64,000 bases of DNA from Madurella fahalii (Eukaryota > Ascomycota > Sordariomycetes > Sordariales), in contig CM056875.1 of NCBI GenBank assembly GCA_029876055.1, positions 3,056,001 through 3,120,000 of the forward strand, read 5' to 3'. The position numbers and the translations under genes were made by a program. Below are positions 1 to 10,344 of this stretch, in pieces (position 1 is the first letter of the stretch; each line of letters begins with the position of its first letter). The notes beneath the pieces are model-generated. The model had not been told where the DNA came from. It saw only the letters and a list, made by a program, of their open reading frames with translations, and did not search any database.

Positions 1-1307
1 GCACCAGGGGTTCGAGGCGGCCAGCCTGGTAACCAGGAGGGTGTCCTAGAGCCACTACCAAACCTTCTCCTTGAGCCCCTTCCCCTTCCCCTTCCCGCAG
101 GCCACGCAGACCTCCACCGCAGCCGCGGACGCTCGTCTTCGGGGCGGTAACACTCTCTCCCGCACAGCCGAAACATGATCCTCGGGTGAAACTGGGCATT
201 TTCTGTTTTGTGGCTTGCACCCAGGGGTTGTCGTCGTTGGGCTCTCTGACCTCAATGTCGATTTCCCACGGTCGGCGTCTTGGAGAGCTGAGAGTCGGAG
301 GGCCGTTTTGTTCTGGTGTGTCGCCCCATCTATCCTCCCCAAGCCACACGCGATTGGCCTCCAGCAGTCCCTCGTGGTCCTGGAGCCTTTCGCTCTTCCA
401 GCGGTGCCAAATCCACACCTTGACGAGGTCTTCTCGCCACTTCGCAACGCGGGTGCTGAGCTCAAACGTGTCGGGGGCCATGATTTCGGGGGCCATGCTG
501 TCGAAGAACCGGGCAGCTTCGGCGTCCTGGTCGGAGCCGTGAAGACGCCAGAGTGTTCTGTACTTGTTCATATTGGCCCAATCTTCGGGATCCACGAGCT
601 TGATGCGCTCGTCACCGCCAACACCGAACAGTCCCGAACTCGTAGCCACATCCAGGCGGACATGGACCACGACCATGTCGAGGACAATCATGTACTCGTC
701 GCCGTGGGAAAGCACCTCAATGGCCTCGGTGTCCTTGTGGTCCCAGGTCTTTCCGTCAACCCAGTTTCGACGAAAAGGCAAGACCAGATCGGCCGAGATG
801 GAAACGGCGGGGGCCGGCATCCGAACCCGGAGGTGATGCAGCAGCTCGATGGCCCTGTCGGGCTTGTTGGGGTCCCAGTACAGATCTGTCATTGAAGTGG
901 GTGGCGGGCGTCCAATGTAGGTGAAGGATGTCGCGTCCCGGCTGGATCCACGGGTACGCACCCGACGCGTAGTAGGAGTAGAAGGGCTCCTCTTCCTCAT
1001 CTTCTTCAGAGTCCGCGTCGCTGCCCTTGAGGCCCTTGACTGCAACTCCCCACTCCCCGCCATGTCGCAGGGCGACCTCGCGAGCCTCTTGGCAGATGCG
1101 CGAGATGACGGGTGGGCGCGTGTTGGTGTAGGAAGTGGTGCGGAGCTCACAGACCTGGGGTGGATTGGCGTCGTTTACCTCCGCGGGGTCCAATTCCACC
1201 ACGCGATGCGGTAGGCAAAACTCCCAAATCGCCCGCCGAATTTCGACCGGAAAGGATGGAAAGAAGCGGAATGTGTCGTCGACCACCTGTGAAGGTGGAG
1301 AAGCCAT
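1..1307 (-). CDS. 2EXR-domain protein, partial, with an unresolved frame change
   Basis: The start is placed at 1307 because the conserved block begins shortly after it (FRFFPSFPVEIRRAIWEFCL), the signature of the fungal 2EXR domain, a family of unknown biochemical role often found in expanded sets. A conserved second segment (RDILHLHWTPAT) follows an acidic linker. Near 885–905 the reading frame changes: the next open frame (TDLYWDPNKPDRAIELLHHL, then a long tail with CFGCAGE) is shifted by one base and stays open to base 1. A 76-nt GTGCGT...GACAG segment (961 to 886) would splice the frames in phase but would remove the conserved RDILHLHW block, so an indel, real or from assembly, is equally possible. 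The 3' end lies outside the window or very near its edge. The family call is fairly secure; the exact model is not. Confidence 0.6.
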
Positions 1308-1561
1308 TGCGGGTGCATGCGACTGGCAGCGCGCCCTGGGAGAGGAGAGAGGTGTCAAAAGCGCACTACTCATGGAGTGAGAAAGCCCCTCTGCTCTCAC
1401 GAGAAATCCATATGCGTCAAAACCACTAAAAATTTCATTGAACGGTCGGTGCAAGCGTTGTCGTAACCGAACCATAAAGCATGATTTATTAGTACAGCTA
1501 TTCCATACAGTTGAAGAAGATACGACTACACATCATTACAGATCAAATCGCTAATGGATTC

Positions 1562-3116
1562 CTATTGCCGTATATCTCTCATGGCAATCTCCGGGGGGTA
1601 TTGTATAATGAGATTTTCGTCGTCACTGCCGCGGACCGCAGTATTGGAGTTCACAGACCAATAGTAACCGGGTTGGCCACCGGCCACGGATTGATCCACA
1701 TGGACTTCTGACCTCATTACCGGGGCAGAGCGGAGAGCGCTATCACCCTTGTTGTAGTGTATGTAGGCCGAAGACGCGGAATTGTTGGTCCCGCTGCCCA
1801 GAGTCTTGGGGAAGACGCGGACCAGCATCTGCCGCAGCGCTGGCATGCAGGCACAGACGGAGCTCGTGAAGCCCTCGATGGTTGACCACCGAATGATGTC
1901 AAATAGTACTTGCGTAGGGTTCATTGACTTCGTGATGTCGTGGAGATAGGCAAGCCGGATGCAGCAAACGATAGTGACACTGAAGCATCGGGTTAGCAGT
2001 TAACTCAGAGGTACTAAGTAGTAGGGCAGAGGGGGCGATGTAAGAACGGAGACTGACAATGCTCCCACCAGAAACATGGCTGTCACCCCAATCTTCTTCT
2101 TCCAGTGAAGCTTGAGCTTCCGCACATTCCAGAGCGGTATGGCCATCATCCACACGTCGAGCACGATGCTGATGATGGCACTGCTCCACTGCACGCCATC
2201 CTTGCTCATGCACTTCCCGCCCGGCGAACCATCCCAAACCCACCAGTACTCGATTGGCCAACACTGGAAGATGCCGACGAAGAGATATACAAGCCCGAAG
2301 AGGCAGGTAAAGACAATGGTGCCCCATATGAGCTGGCGCGTCCGCCGGCTGGGAAAGATGCGTAAGTAGAAGAAGAGAAAGGTAAGCTTCAGAGCGGCCA
2401 CCTGGGGTAGGTATAAGACGCCCGAGATAAAGGCGAACCGGAATATCCTGTCAATGTTCTCGAACGGGATAGCCCATATGTCGCGACCGAGGCCGGACGG
2501 CGCGAGCACGGCGATCGTGATGCTCATGGACGGGATGCCGCCAAAGAACAGGAGGAAGGCGATTGCATAGTCATCCCACCACATATTCTGGCCTTTTGCA
2601 AACAGCTTGAAGACGATCCGCGTCCCTACCACAACGATAGTCGTGGTCATCATTGCGATCGTCTCGCGCATCATCGTTTCGGATCGGTCGTGCACCGGGT
2701 GTCCGCATGAGGAGCTCGAGATGTTGTGCGTGGCTTTGGGGGTGCTTGGGTCAGCACCTTGATCGGCTGTGTTTGGCCAAAGTGCTGAGCAACTTACTGA
2801 GAGCTTCTCTTATGGAACAGCTTTGCAGGACGCATCCCGAGATGAACTCGTTGAACCCTGCATTCTCGCATGTGCATGTCTGGTTCAACGGGTTTGGGCA
2901 GAAGGTCGTGTTGGTAAAGGCGCCCATGATACAGTTTTGCTGCGTGACATTGGGAGTTGTTAGTTCATCCCCCTCCAGCTCACCAGTGAGAGGGAAACCC
3001 ACAGCGCAGGGAGGATAGATGGCCAGAGGGTTCTGGTTTTGGCCTCCTCCATCTTGGGCAGTGACTCCCTCAACAACCAAGAGGAGAGAAGTAGCAAGTG
3101 CCAGACGAAGCTGCAT
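1562..3116 (-). CDS. CFEM-domain Pth11-like seven-TM receptor
   Basis: Three exons (3116–2798, 2733–2058, 1979–1562) give 470 residues. A signal peptide (MQLRLALATSLLLVVEGVTA) is followed by an extracellular cysteine-rich CFEM domain (residues about 35–120: PPCA, NCIMG, TFCPN, CTCEN, CVLQSCSIREAL, then SSSCGHPV after the first intron). About seven hydrophobic helices with the fungal rhodopsin-like (Pth11) pattern come next, including WWDDYAIAF, LKLTFLFFYLRIFP, YWWVWDGSPGGKCM and GAFVTIVCCIRL. The tail after about residue 360 is cytoplasmic. The phase-restored joins REAL|TTHNISSSSC and GA|FVTIV support both introns; the second donor is GTCAGT. Proteins of this family sit in the plasma membrane and are linked to surface sensing in plant-associated fungi. 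The ligand cannot be inferred. Confidence 0.88.
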
Positions 3117-4299
3117 GGCGATGCTTGCGGATGTGGATGTAGCGGATTAAGCGTTTGAATGAGCGCTGCTTGAAGATGGACTGACGAATTGGCTCCGACG
3201 CCTCAACACTGTCAAGGACAAGGCCCCCGGGTCTCTTCCTCGGGATCAATGTCCGCGGATACAAAGAGTTAATTTCGATGGCAACGGCTCAACCACGTTT
3301 CCCGTACTATACATTATACAAACCCGACTGCTCTGGATCGGTGGCACTGCGCTGGGCGGGCTCTTTACCTCGTTCCCCATGGCATTTTGGCTGCGCCACC
3401 TTCAGAGAAACCGGGTGTGTGTGGGGAATTAGGGGAGGTTAATCCATCTAGAACTACTAGTTATGCTTGATGCACGGCAGATTCGCCACAGCCCTGCCGA
3501 AACAGACATGTGTCGGGGAGGAGAAAGGGGCCGGGAAGGAGGGGGGAGGAGGAGAGGGAGGAAGACAGGCTGTTACTAGTATGGCTTTGCTCGCGAAGTA
3601 CTACGAAGTACTACTACCGTGGACAGATTACTGCTGATTAGTGGTGGGGAGCCAGTGACCTTGACGTACGTGGTTCAGCGGTGCGACTACATTTCCAATT
3701 CTCGACCGGTTTCTGCAGGTCTGGTATCCGCTGAAGAGTGTGGGATGTGAGGGGATTGTCCAATGATTGGTGCGCCCGCTATCAAAGTGGTGCCGGCATG
3801 GGAAAGGCTGAAGGCTGCGAGTCGATGCGCCTGCATCCTGGGGTACCAGCGCATCTAAGCCCGCAGAACCAAAGGTAAGATCCGCCGAGTCATCTCTCGG
3901 GGCCTAGAACAATTAAATGGCTTACACCTCCTTGATACTCGGATCCAGAATACTGGTCGCAAATTGCGCCTAAATAGGTAGTTTCCGGGTATACGTTCAC
4001 ACCAAAGGAGGTGCTGCTATTTGGGTTCGAGCTGAGAGCGGGTGTGGCGCTCGCAATTTCAGGCCAGGGCCCATGAGCCATTATCACTATGACGAGGACG
4101 TTTCAGGTTGGTGTTCTACACTCTATTTGGTGGTTACCGCTCACGATGTTGACTAGTAGGAGAAACGAAGCTGAATAGTCCGAGTAGGATTACATAGACG
4201 TTGGCACCTTAGAGTAGTAATAGAAACTCTCCTTTTCGGTCATACCACCAAATCTGAGCATAGCCGGCGAGAACATAGCTTGGAACCAGAGCGCGCTCC
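3117..4299. other. Intergenic, no gene seen
   Basis: This is the upstream region of the CFEM receptor and the downstream region of the EthD gene. It contains a purine-rich tract around 3535–3570 and a short direct repeat, GAAGTACTAC, near 3595–3612. No open frame here looks coding. Confidence 0.6.
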
Positions 4300-4832
4300 T
4301 TAAGCCGATGCTCCTCCAGGATTATCGCTTCCCGTAAGGTGGACGATCTCATGGCCGACGACAAAATGGCCAATAGAAAAGTTGGCCCGTGACTGGGCAT
4401 CCTTCTCAAGCTCGATCCATTCAGGATCTTGGGTCAGTGAGCGCATGTCATCTGGGCTGCGCAGCCAGTAGGACAGAACTAGGTCGTAGTCGGGAACGGT
4501 CCACTCCGGACGTCCCAGATCGTTCTTGAGTACGTGCCGGTAAGGCTCACGGAGATGCGGTGGGGTTATTGTCTGGCGATTACATTAGGTTAGTGAGGAA
4601 TAATATGGCTGTCGTTTACCACCCGAGTACTACAGTACTGAAGGTCGTTGAAAGAATCGACGCGGATGATCCTTACCTGCGTCCACCGCACAATGCCGTG
4701 CCTTTTCATGACCGGGACAGCCTTGGGAGGATATTCCACGGTGGCCCACTTAACAAAATCCTCGTACGGGATGCCATCCTTCCTGTAGATGCAAACGTCG
4801 AACTTAAGAAGCTGGGGCGTTTGACCGTCCAT
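4300..4832 (-). CDS. EthD-domain small protein (dimeric alpha-beta barrel)
   Basis: Two exons (4832–4677 and 4572–4300, intron 104 nt) give 142 residues, the usual size of stand-alone fungal EthD proteins. The N-terminal half has the EthD core LLKFDVCIYRKDGIPYEDF and VPVMKRHGIVRWTQ. The second exon (TITPPHLREPYRHVL, then DYDLVLSYWLRSPDDM and FVVGHEIVHL) completes a ferredoxin-like dimeric barrel. Start 4832 is preferred over the upstream in-frame extension because homologous sequence begins at LLKFD and the extension lacks coding character. EthD-like folds serve as monooxygenase accessories, decarboxylases or cyclases in aromatic polyketide pathways. The gene is 1.2 kb from the exporter, so a role in the cluster is possible but unproven; it could equally be a neighbour with an unrelated job. 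Confidence 0.85.
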
Positions 4833-6058
4833 GATGAGCTTGGGAATTCGAAGTTTGGTGGCTATGATCTCGCCGCGATTTCGTGTTTGACTACCTAGTT
4901 TAATAAGTGCTCTTGTTCTCACACTTACAGCCCCCCTCCCCCCACACGCGAAAACTTCAGATTGCCGCAGCTGTCCTGATTTATCCACGGTGGTCCAGTC
5001 TGTGCTTGCATTGGGATCATGCGGGCTTAACCAATCGGGGAAGAAACCCTCCGACTTGATAACGACCAACAGCCAGAATCGAGGACGACATCCAACGATA
5101 AAGTGTGTACCCACAGTTTACCAGGGGTATCTAGTACTAGTAATAGGTACTTTGGCATCTGCGCTTAGCGGTCGAGCTGTGCCCCAGCGGGACAATGCTG
5201 ACGGCTCGCGGCTCGCCTTCAGGAATTGGGAACCTTGGCGCTTTTTCTCACATGTTCCAATCAAGGCTCCAAATGGATAGGAGCATTAGACGGATACCTG
5301 GCGCTAAAGGATCACAGTCCGGAGGGGCCGGGAAGCAAGGGATGGTGGTGTCGACACTTGACGCAGCCTGCATTTGCTTCTCACCTACCTACCTAGGTAA
5401 TAAAGATGGGTAGGATTCTGCATTTTAGGAGGTGCTTGCTTGGTATTGGACTAGTATTGGTCAGTTTTATGCTTGGCTGCGCTCGCCTTGCGATCTCCCT
5501 TAAAAAATCCGCAAACTGTCCCAGCCTCGCTACGACTTCGCATGGACTTGGCAACGGCCGGATATTTCATGTGTCCTAGACGATGAACTCTCTTCTCGGT
5601 ACCTATCTAGGGCGCAGGCATAGTCTATATATCTTCCCCGCATTCCGTCCCGCTACATCCACTCCGTTCGGCGTAATATAGTAGTATTGTCCTTTGGACG
5701 TTGGTCCGGCTCAGCCGGGGCACTAGTGGCCTGATGATCCACGTCGACCGGGGATTGGATACCTCACCGAGAATTCAGAAGCACCGTGACGCTACTTGTA
5801 CTACCAGCACCACGACAATTCGAGGTACAGTGTACGCAGCCACGGCCCCGTTGAGTGGACTCACGGCCTATACTGGTACAGGTACCTAGTAAATAGTATT
5901 ACCAAACACACTACAGCTGGCGGAGATTGTGGGAGGGAGAAAGCTGCAACTCCACGGAACCCAGTTGTCTGCCATTCTGCATACTGCATCTCGTGCAAGC
6001 TAGCGTGCAAGTTTGGTACATCTAGAGTTTAGGGCAGTTCGGAGATGATATACCTGGC
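4833..6058. other. Intergenic, no gene seen
   Basis: The stretch is moderately AT-rich with scattered TAGTA and GTACCTA motifs and no convincing coding frame. It contains the upstream region of the EthD gene and the 3' flank of the MFS exporter. Confidence 0.6.
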
Positions 6059-7909
6059 CTAGCCCTGTAGCGATCCTCTTCCTTTCTTTTCCACATCCCC
6101 ACCCTCCCGGCGGGCTTCAGAGCCTTGTTCACCGGAACTGGTAACCGCCGAATTATTGGTTGCGCTGTTATCACCGGCTTCGATCAACCCAAAATCAGTC
6201 TGGAGGTCCTCCCGCATCTTGACCTCCTTAATTATCAGCGCGACCAAGAACCCTAGGAGGCCAAATCCAATGGCAACCTGCCAGACCAAACGTAGGCTAT
6301 CGACGTAGACCGTCTTGACTTGGTGCTTGAGGTCTTCGGGGAGGGGTTGAATGAAGCCCATAGACGCCAGGGCATAGGCGCCGCCATCCCGCAAGGCGTC
6401 GGCCACTGCTCCGTCACCAACACGGCCTGCCTCTAGGAGGCTGTTGACATGTGAGTTGAAGATGGAAGTAGGGATGGCGACGCCCCATACACCGCCAAAA
6501 CTGCGGAGGAAACCCCAGGTGGCCGTGGCAATGGCCGTGTCAGTCTCCGGTAGCGGTGCTTGAACGGCGGGCAATGTGCAAGTGAGGAGCATGCCGGCTC
6601 CTGCCGCAGCCACCACTTGAAAACCAACCCAATAGCCTTTAGGCGATTCAATGTCGAGCATCGAGAATAGTCCCATAGAAATGGTAAGGAGTGAGATGCC
6701 CGCGAACTGAAATGGTCGGAAACGGCCAATTGCTGTGACGCCCCCGCCGGCCAGGATGGAAAACGGAATCATGATCATCGAGACCGGGAGAGTGTCAATT
6801 CCGGACTGTGTGGGCGTTGATTCCTTAACGGCTTGGAAGTAAACAGGCAGCCAGTACGCCATCCAGTACGTGACGATGGACGCAATGAAAGTGAGGCCAA
6901 ATGCGCCGAGCGAAGTGCGGTGAGCAAAGAGGCGAAGGGGCATGGTCGGTCGAGCAATCAGGTCGGTCGATTCGATGCCCAGGAAGGCGGCTAAGCCAAG
7001 CACGCCGAGAAGCAACGGCACAAGAGTCCTCCAAGAGGACCATGGCTGCTCAGTGCCTGCCCAGGTAAGGGCGAGGAGGACTGCCGTAACTGACGCTGCA
7101 AAGAGAGCGTTTCCGCCCCAGTCAACACGCATCAACATCCTGCTGACCGAGTCTCTCTTGTACCGGACGCGGAGGAACAGGAGCAGCGGCACCAGCGATA
7201 CGGCAGACACGGGGAGATTCAGGTAGAAAATCCACCGCCAGCTCGCGTGTTCGGCGAGACCACCCCCAATGAGCGGGCCGACACACATGGCCACGCCAAA
7301 GACACTCATGACCATGCCAAGATATTTGGGTCGATCACGCAGGGGGCATAGATCGCAAATGATGATCTCGATCATGACCAAGATGCCGCCGCCGCCAGTG
7401 CCCATGATAGCCCTTCCGGCGACCAGCATCGCCATGCTCGTAGCAGCGCCCGAAACGGCGGAGCCGATGGCAAAAAGGATCACCGACAGCAGCGTCATTG
7501 TGCGCCGGCCGAAGATGTTTGATGCCTGTCCGTACAAGGGCTGGGAAAGAGTCAGATGTGCCATGCATACGGATTCCGGGGTTGCCTTCGTACCTGGAAT
7601 GCAGTCATGGTGAGGAAGTAAGCATTGGCGACCCAAACATAGATGGTCTCGCTGCCGCCACCAGAGCCCAACTCCTTCACCATGGTCGGCATGGCTGTCG
7701 CGATGCACCCAATCTCGAGGCCTGCCAGAACCGATGTGAAGGAAAGCGCCACAAGAATGGCCTGCGCGAGCTTGGTCAACCCAGGCACGAAGCGCTCAAA
7801 CGATCGGGCGACTTACCCAGAAACGCCAGCCATATCTGGTTGCCTGTTGGCCAGAATCATCTTCCACGTTCGGCTGTTCCAGGACTGTCGAGTCTGCCAT
7901 CGGTTTCAT
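6059..7909 (-). CDS. MFS drug/toxin exporter, 14-TM type
   Basis: Three exons (7909–7817, 7761–7594, 7540–6059; introns of 55 and 53 nt) give about 580 residues. The first exon was found from a hydrophilic N-terminus ending RYGWRFW that splices in phase to AILVALSFTSVLAGLE. ATG 7909 has A at -3; an in-frame ATG at 7900 is the alternative. MFS motifs are clear: the motif A loop (YGQASNIFGRRTMTLL), motif B (LVAGRAIMGTGGGG) and motif C (GPLIGGGLAEHASWRWIFYL). About fourteen helices and a hydrophilic, charged C-tail follow. The family includes toxin self-resistance exporters such as TOXA. Its position, on the same strand as the hydrolase and next to the PKS-NRPS, suggests that it exports the cluster product. 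Confidence 0.9.
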
Positions 7910-8517
7910 CGTGGCTGAAGACGAAGGCTGCTGCTATGCTGTGCTAGAAGCGTGTCCCTCCGGAGCTGCTCAAGGCAAGGAAAAATTAGGGCGCGATGGT
8001 AGTCGGGACACTATCCAACGAATTGATGTCTGGCATGGGCTGGGAGAGGCCGTGAAGCAACAGAGCGCGGAGGGCAAAACATCTCCTCGTAGGCTTCCAA
8101 CAGGCCAACAGGTTGGGACAGGTAAGGATAATACCGCCGTTGTCGCATTATTGGCTCAGGCGCTGCCGTGTACAACTGTAAAGCTGATACCTCTCGACTG
8201 GTGTTGAATGCAGACAGGGCAGAAACTGACCAGACGCCTGGGTTGCCTGATTACGGTGCATCGGCAGCGAGAGGGTTATTAAGTTTAGGCTGGTTACAGC
8301 GCATGCAGCTTGTGTCGAGTAGAGTAGGTACCTAGAGTACAGTGCAGTACAGTACAGTGCAGTACCTCGATGTACCCGACTCACCCGCCATGGCCGGCCC
8401 TGCTTGACTTCCCCGCCCGATCGCTTGCCCGACCGTTTACCTGGGCAATTTCATCCCTTCCCCTGGGCTCGCTCGACCCGGACACCAACCACTTCAACGC
8501 CACCCCGCGCCGCGTTC
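7910..8517. other. Intergenic, short GTAC-type repeats
   Basis: This lies between the exporter start and the hydrolase stop. At about 8335–8366 it holds two copies of GTACAGTGCA with further AGTAC units. No gene is seen. Confidence 0.55.
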
Positions 8518-9831
8518 CTACTTCTCCTGCACGCCACTCGGGGCCACTCCCGCTCCATCGATGTTGAAGACGTGGTTGAGCCATGAAAACATTTTGCAGT
8601 GGAGGTGGGAGAGCGCGCCAACCTTCGCCTGCAGTGATCCTTGTCCCCAACCCACGGGAATCCAAAGTTGCTTACCCTTGGCCTCGTCCAACTGGGAGAG
8701 TGCACCGAAGATGCGGTACGTGCTTTCTTCCAGCGACCAGTACAGCGTGTCCTGTGCCCCCGTGATGAGCGCAGGGCACTTCACACGGTCCAGGATGCTC
8801 GTGCCGCCGTCGTCGCACAAGCGGTAGCGAGCTAGCTGCCGATACACCTCGGCCGGGGTGTCGGCACCCGTGGCGAGCATGGCGTGCTGGAACTCGAACC
8901 GCGTCTGAAAGTCCCAGCGCTGTATCGCTGCCAGGAGCCAGTTGAACAGGCCATCCCCCAGGCGGTCGGGCCACAGCACGCGAGGCATGCGCGACGTCAT
9001 CAAGTCGCCCAGGTTGTAGAAGCCATCGATCGAGATGACTGCCGAGACACGCGCATCCGTTGCGCCCCTCAGGGCAAAGTAGCCACCCATCGACGCGCCA
9101 ACCAGGGCGATGCGGGACACATCCAACCCCAGCTCCGGCGTCTCGCCGCTCAGCCCAATAACGTGGTCGAGAACAGCCCCAATCACAACTTCCCAGTCCG
9201 GCCTCAGATAAGCCCGACCGTGCTTGCGGCGTACCACAACCCCCTGTCCCGGGCCTTCAAAGACGAGGCATGCGTATCCGCGGACCCGTGCCCCGCTCGC
9301 CATGCCGAAGAAGAGCTCCTCTTGGGTCGAATCATAACCCCCCGTGACTACCAACAGCGGCGTCTTCATGCGGTTGACCGAAGGACCGGCGCTGCCATTC
9401 GCCGGAAGGAACAAGTACCCCGGTAGCATCGTGTTCTCGTACGGGATTTGCAGTATCTTGACGGCGCTGTCTAGCAGGGGGCAAGCGTGTTGGAAATTGT
9501 CTGACGCCTTAAGCAACGCTGAGAGGAGGCGCGGGTCGTCGGGCTGGACGTGGAGCATGAATTCACTAGCCCGCCGGTAGTTGGATGCGCGCAAGAACGC
9601 CCATAGTGCCCCCTGTCGGTCGCCCACCCGGAGAGCCTCATCTGCCGCCACCTCAACTTTCTCAGCAGCCTCCGTCCAAGCTTCGTACCAGCTCTCGGGG
9701 TCATCCTGTTTGATCTCGTCCGTCGCCTCCACCCACTCGCCCACATCACAGCCTTGGACCGGCGCCGTACCAAGCACCCGCAGTAGCTCGAACCGGAAGA
9801 ACTCGGAGAATCGGGGCACCAGGCTCTTCAT
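8518..9831 (-). CDS. Alpha/beta hydrolase of the cytochalasan-cluster type
   Basis: A single exon encodes 437 residues. An N-terminal helical cap (residues about 40–150, ASNYRRASEFML) precedes the alpha/beta core. The strand leading to the nucleophile is PLLVVTGGYDSTQEEL, the nucleophile elbow is GASMGGYFALRGA, and ALITGAQDTLYWSL supplies the likely catalytic acid; a histidine in the final segment is plausible. Enzymes of this FrsA/DUF1100-like group accompany PKS-NRPSs in cytochalasan, pseurotin and related clusters. In cytochalasan pathways they are implicated in handling the aminoaldehyde released by the reductase domain, forming the pyrrolinone by Knoevenagel-type closure. A possible 47-nt intron at 8685–8639 was rejected because it breaks the frame of the conserved C-terminus. 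The gene is transcribed divergently from the PKS-NRPS across a 513-bp shared promoter, which suggests co-regulation. Confidence 0.86.
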   Translation of the reverse strand: MKSLVPRFSEFFRFELLRVLGTAPVQGCDVGEWVEATDEIKQDDPESWYEAWTEAAEKVEVAADEALRVGDRQGALWAFLRASNYRRASEFMLHVQPDDPRLLSALLKASDNFQHACPLLDSAVKILQIPYENTMLPGYLFLPANGSAGPSVNRMKTPLLVVTGGYDSTQEELFFGMASGARVRGYACLVFEGPGQGVVVRRKHGRAYLRPDWEVVIGAVLDHVIGLSGETPELGLDVSRIALVGASMGGYFALRGATDARVSAVISIDGFYNLGDLMTSRMPRVLWPDRLGDGLFNWLLAAIQRWDFQTRFEFQHAMLATGADTPAEVYRQLARYRLCDDGGTSILDRVKCPALITGAQDTLYWSLEESTYRIFGALSQLDEAKGKQLWIPVGWGQGSLQAKVGALSHLHCKMFSWLNHVFNIDGAGVAPSGVQEK

Positions 9832-10344
9832 TCTGTCTTATTCGCTTCCAGCGTCGCTATATAGTATTCCCGACCAGGCGTTGATGAAGATGGCAGTCGA
9901 GGAAGCGTCAACGATAATCGCCGTCACAGCCAGGCTGGACGTTGGGCGCGGCGGGCTCATATGTCCGATTTTCTCGTCAGCTCCCCTCCATCAAGCGCCT
10001 TGGCTACGACGCTATCTAGGTCCATTGCTCTCCTAGTACCCCAGTCCAAGTGCTTGAGTGGCCGGTTTATCGGTTCCCGTGCCGGCCTACCGTACGTCCT
10101 AGGCTTCAATAATGCTTATCACACCTTCTCTTTTCGTAAAAACGCACATGCCGACTCGTGGGATTGAATACGGATAATTATAGGTGATTCCGTTTATATC
10201 TACCCCCTAATTGTAGAGTTACAGCCAGCAGGGGATTAGGCTGACGCCTCCTGCGTTAGTAAGTAACGTACCTACCCACACCTCTACAGCAAATTGCATC
10301 GAGCGTCTGTCAAGCTGGGACAGCCAATTTGTAAACATCAGAAG
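9832..10344. promoter_or_regulatory. Bidirectional promoter between hydrolase and PKS-NRPS
   Basis: This 513-bp region separates two divergent start codons. A TATA-like CTATATAG lies at 9857–9864, about 26–33 bp upstream of the hydrolase ATG. A direct repeat of CGG triplets spaced by five bases (10063–10065 and 10071–10073) resembles the half-sites bound by Zn2Cys6 regulators. Function is inferred from position only. Confidence 0.45.

Noticed and set aside
215..895. 226-codon plus-strand frame
   Set aside because: It is the antisense of the 2EXR gene's C-terminal frame and shows no conserved protein sequence.
8639..8685. Possible 47-nt GT–AG intron in the alpha/beta hydrolase
   Set aside because: Removal shifts the frame and destroys the conserved C-terminus (GALSHLHCKMFSWLNHVF); read-through gives a normal family end.
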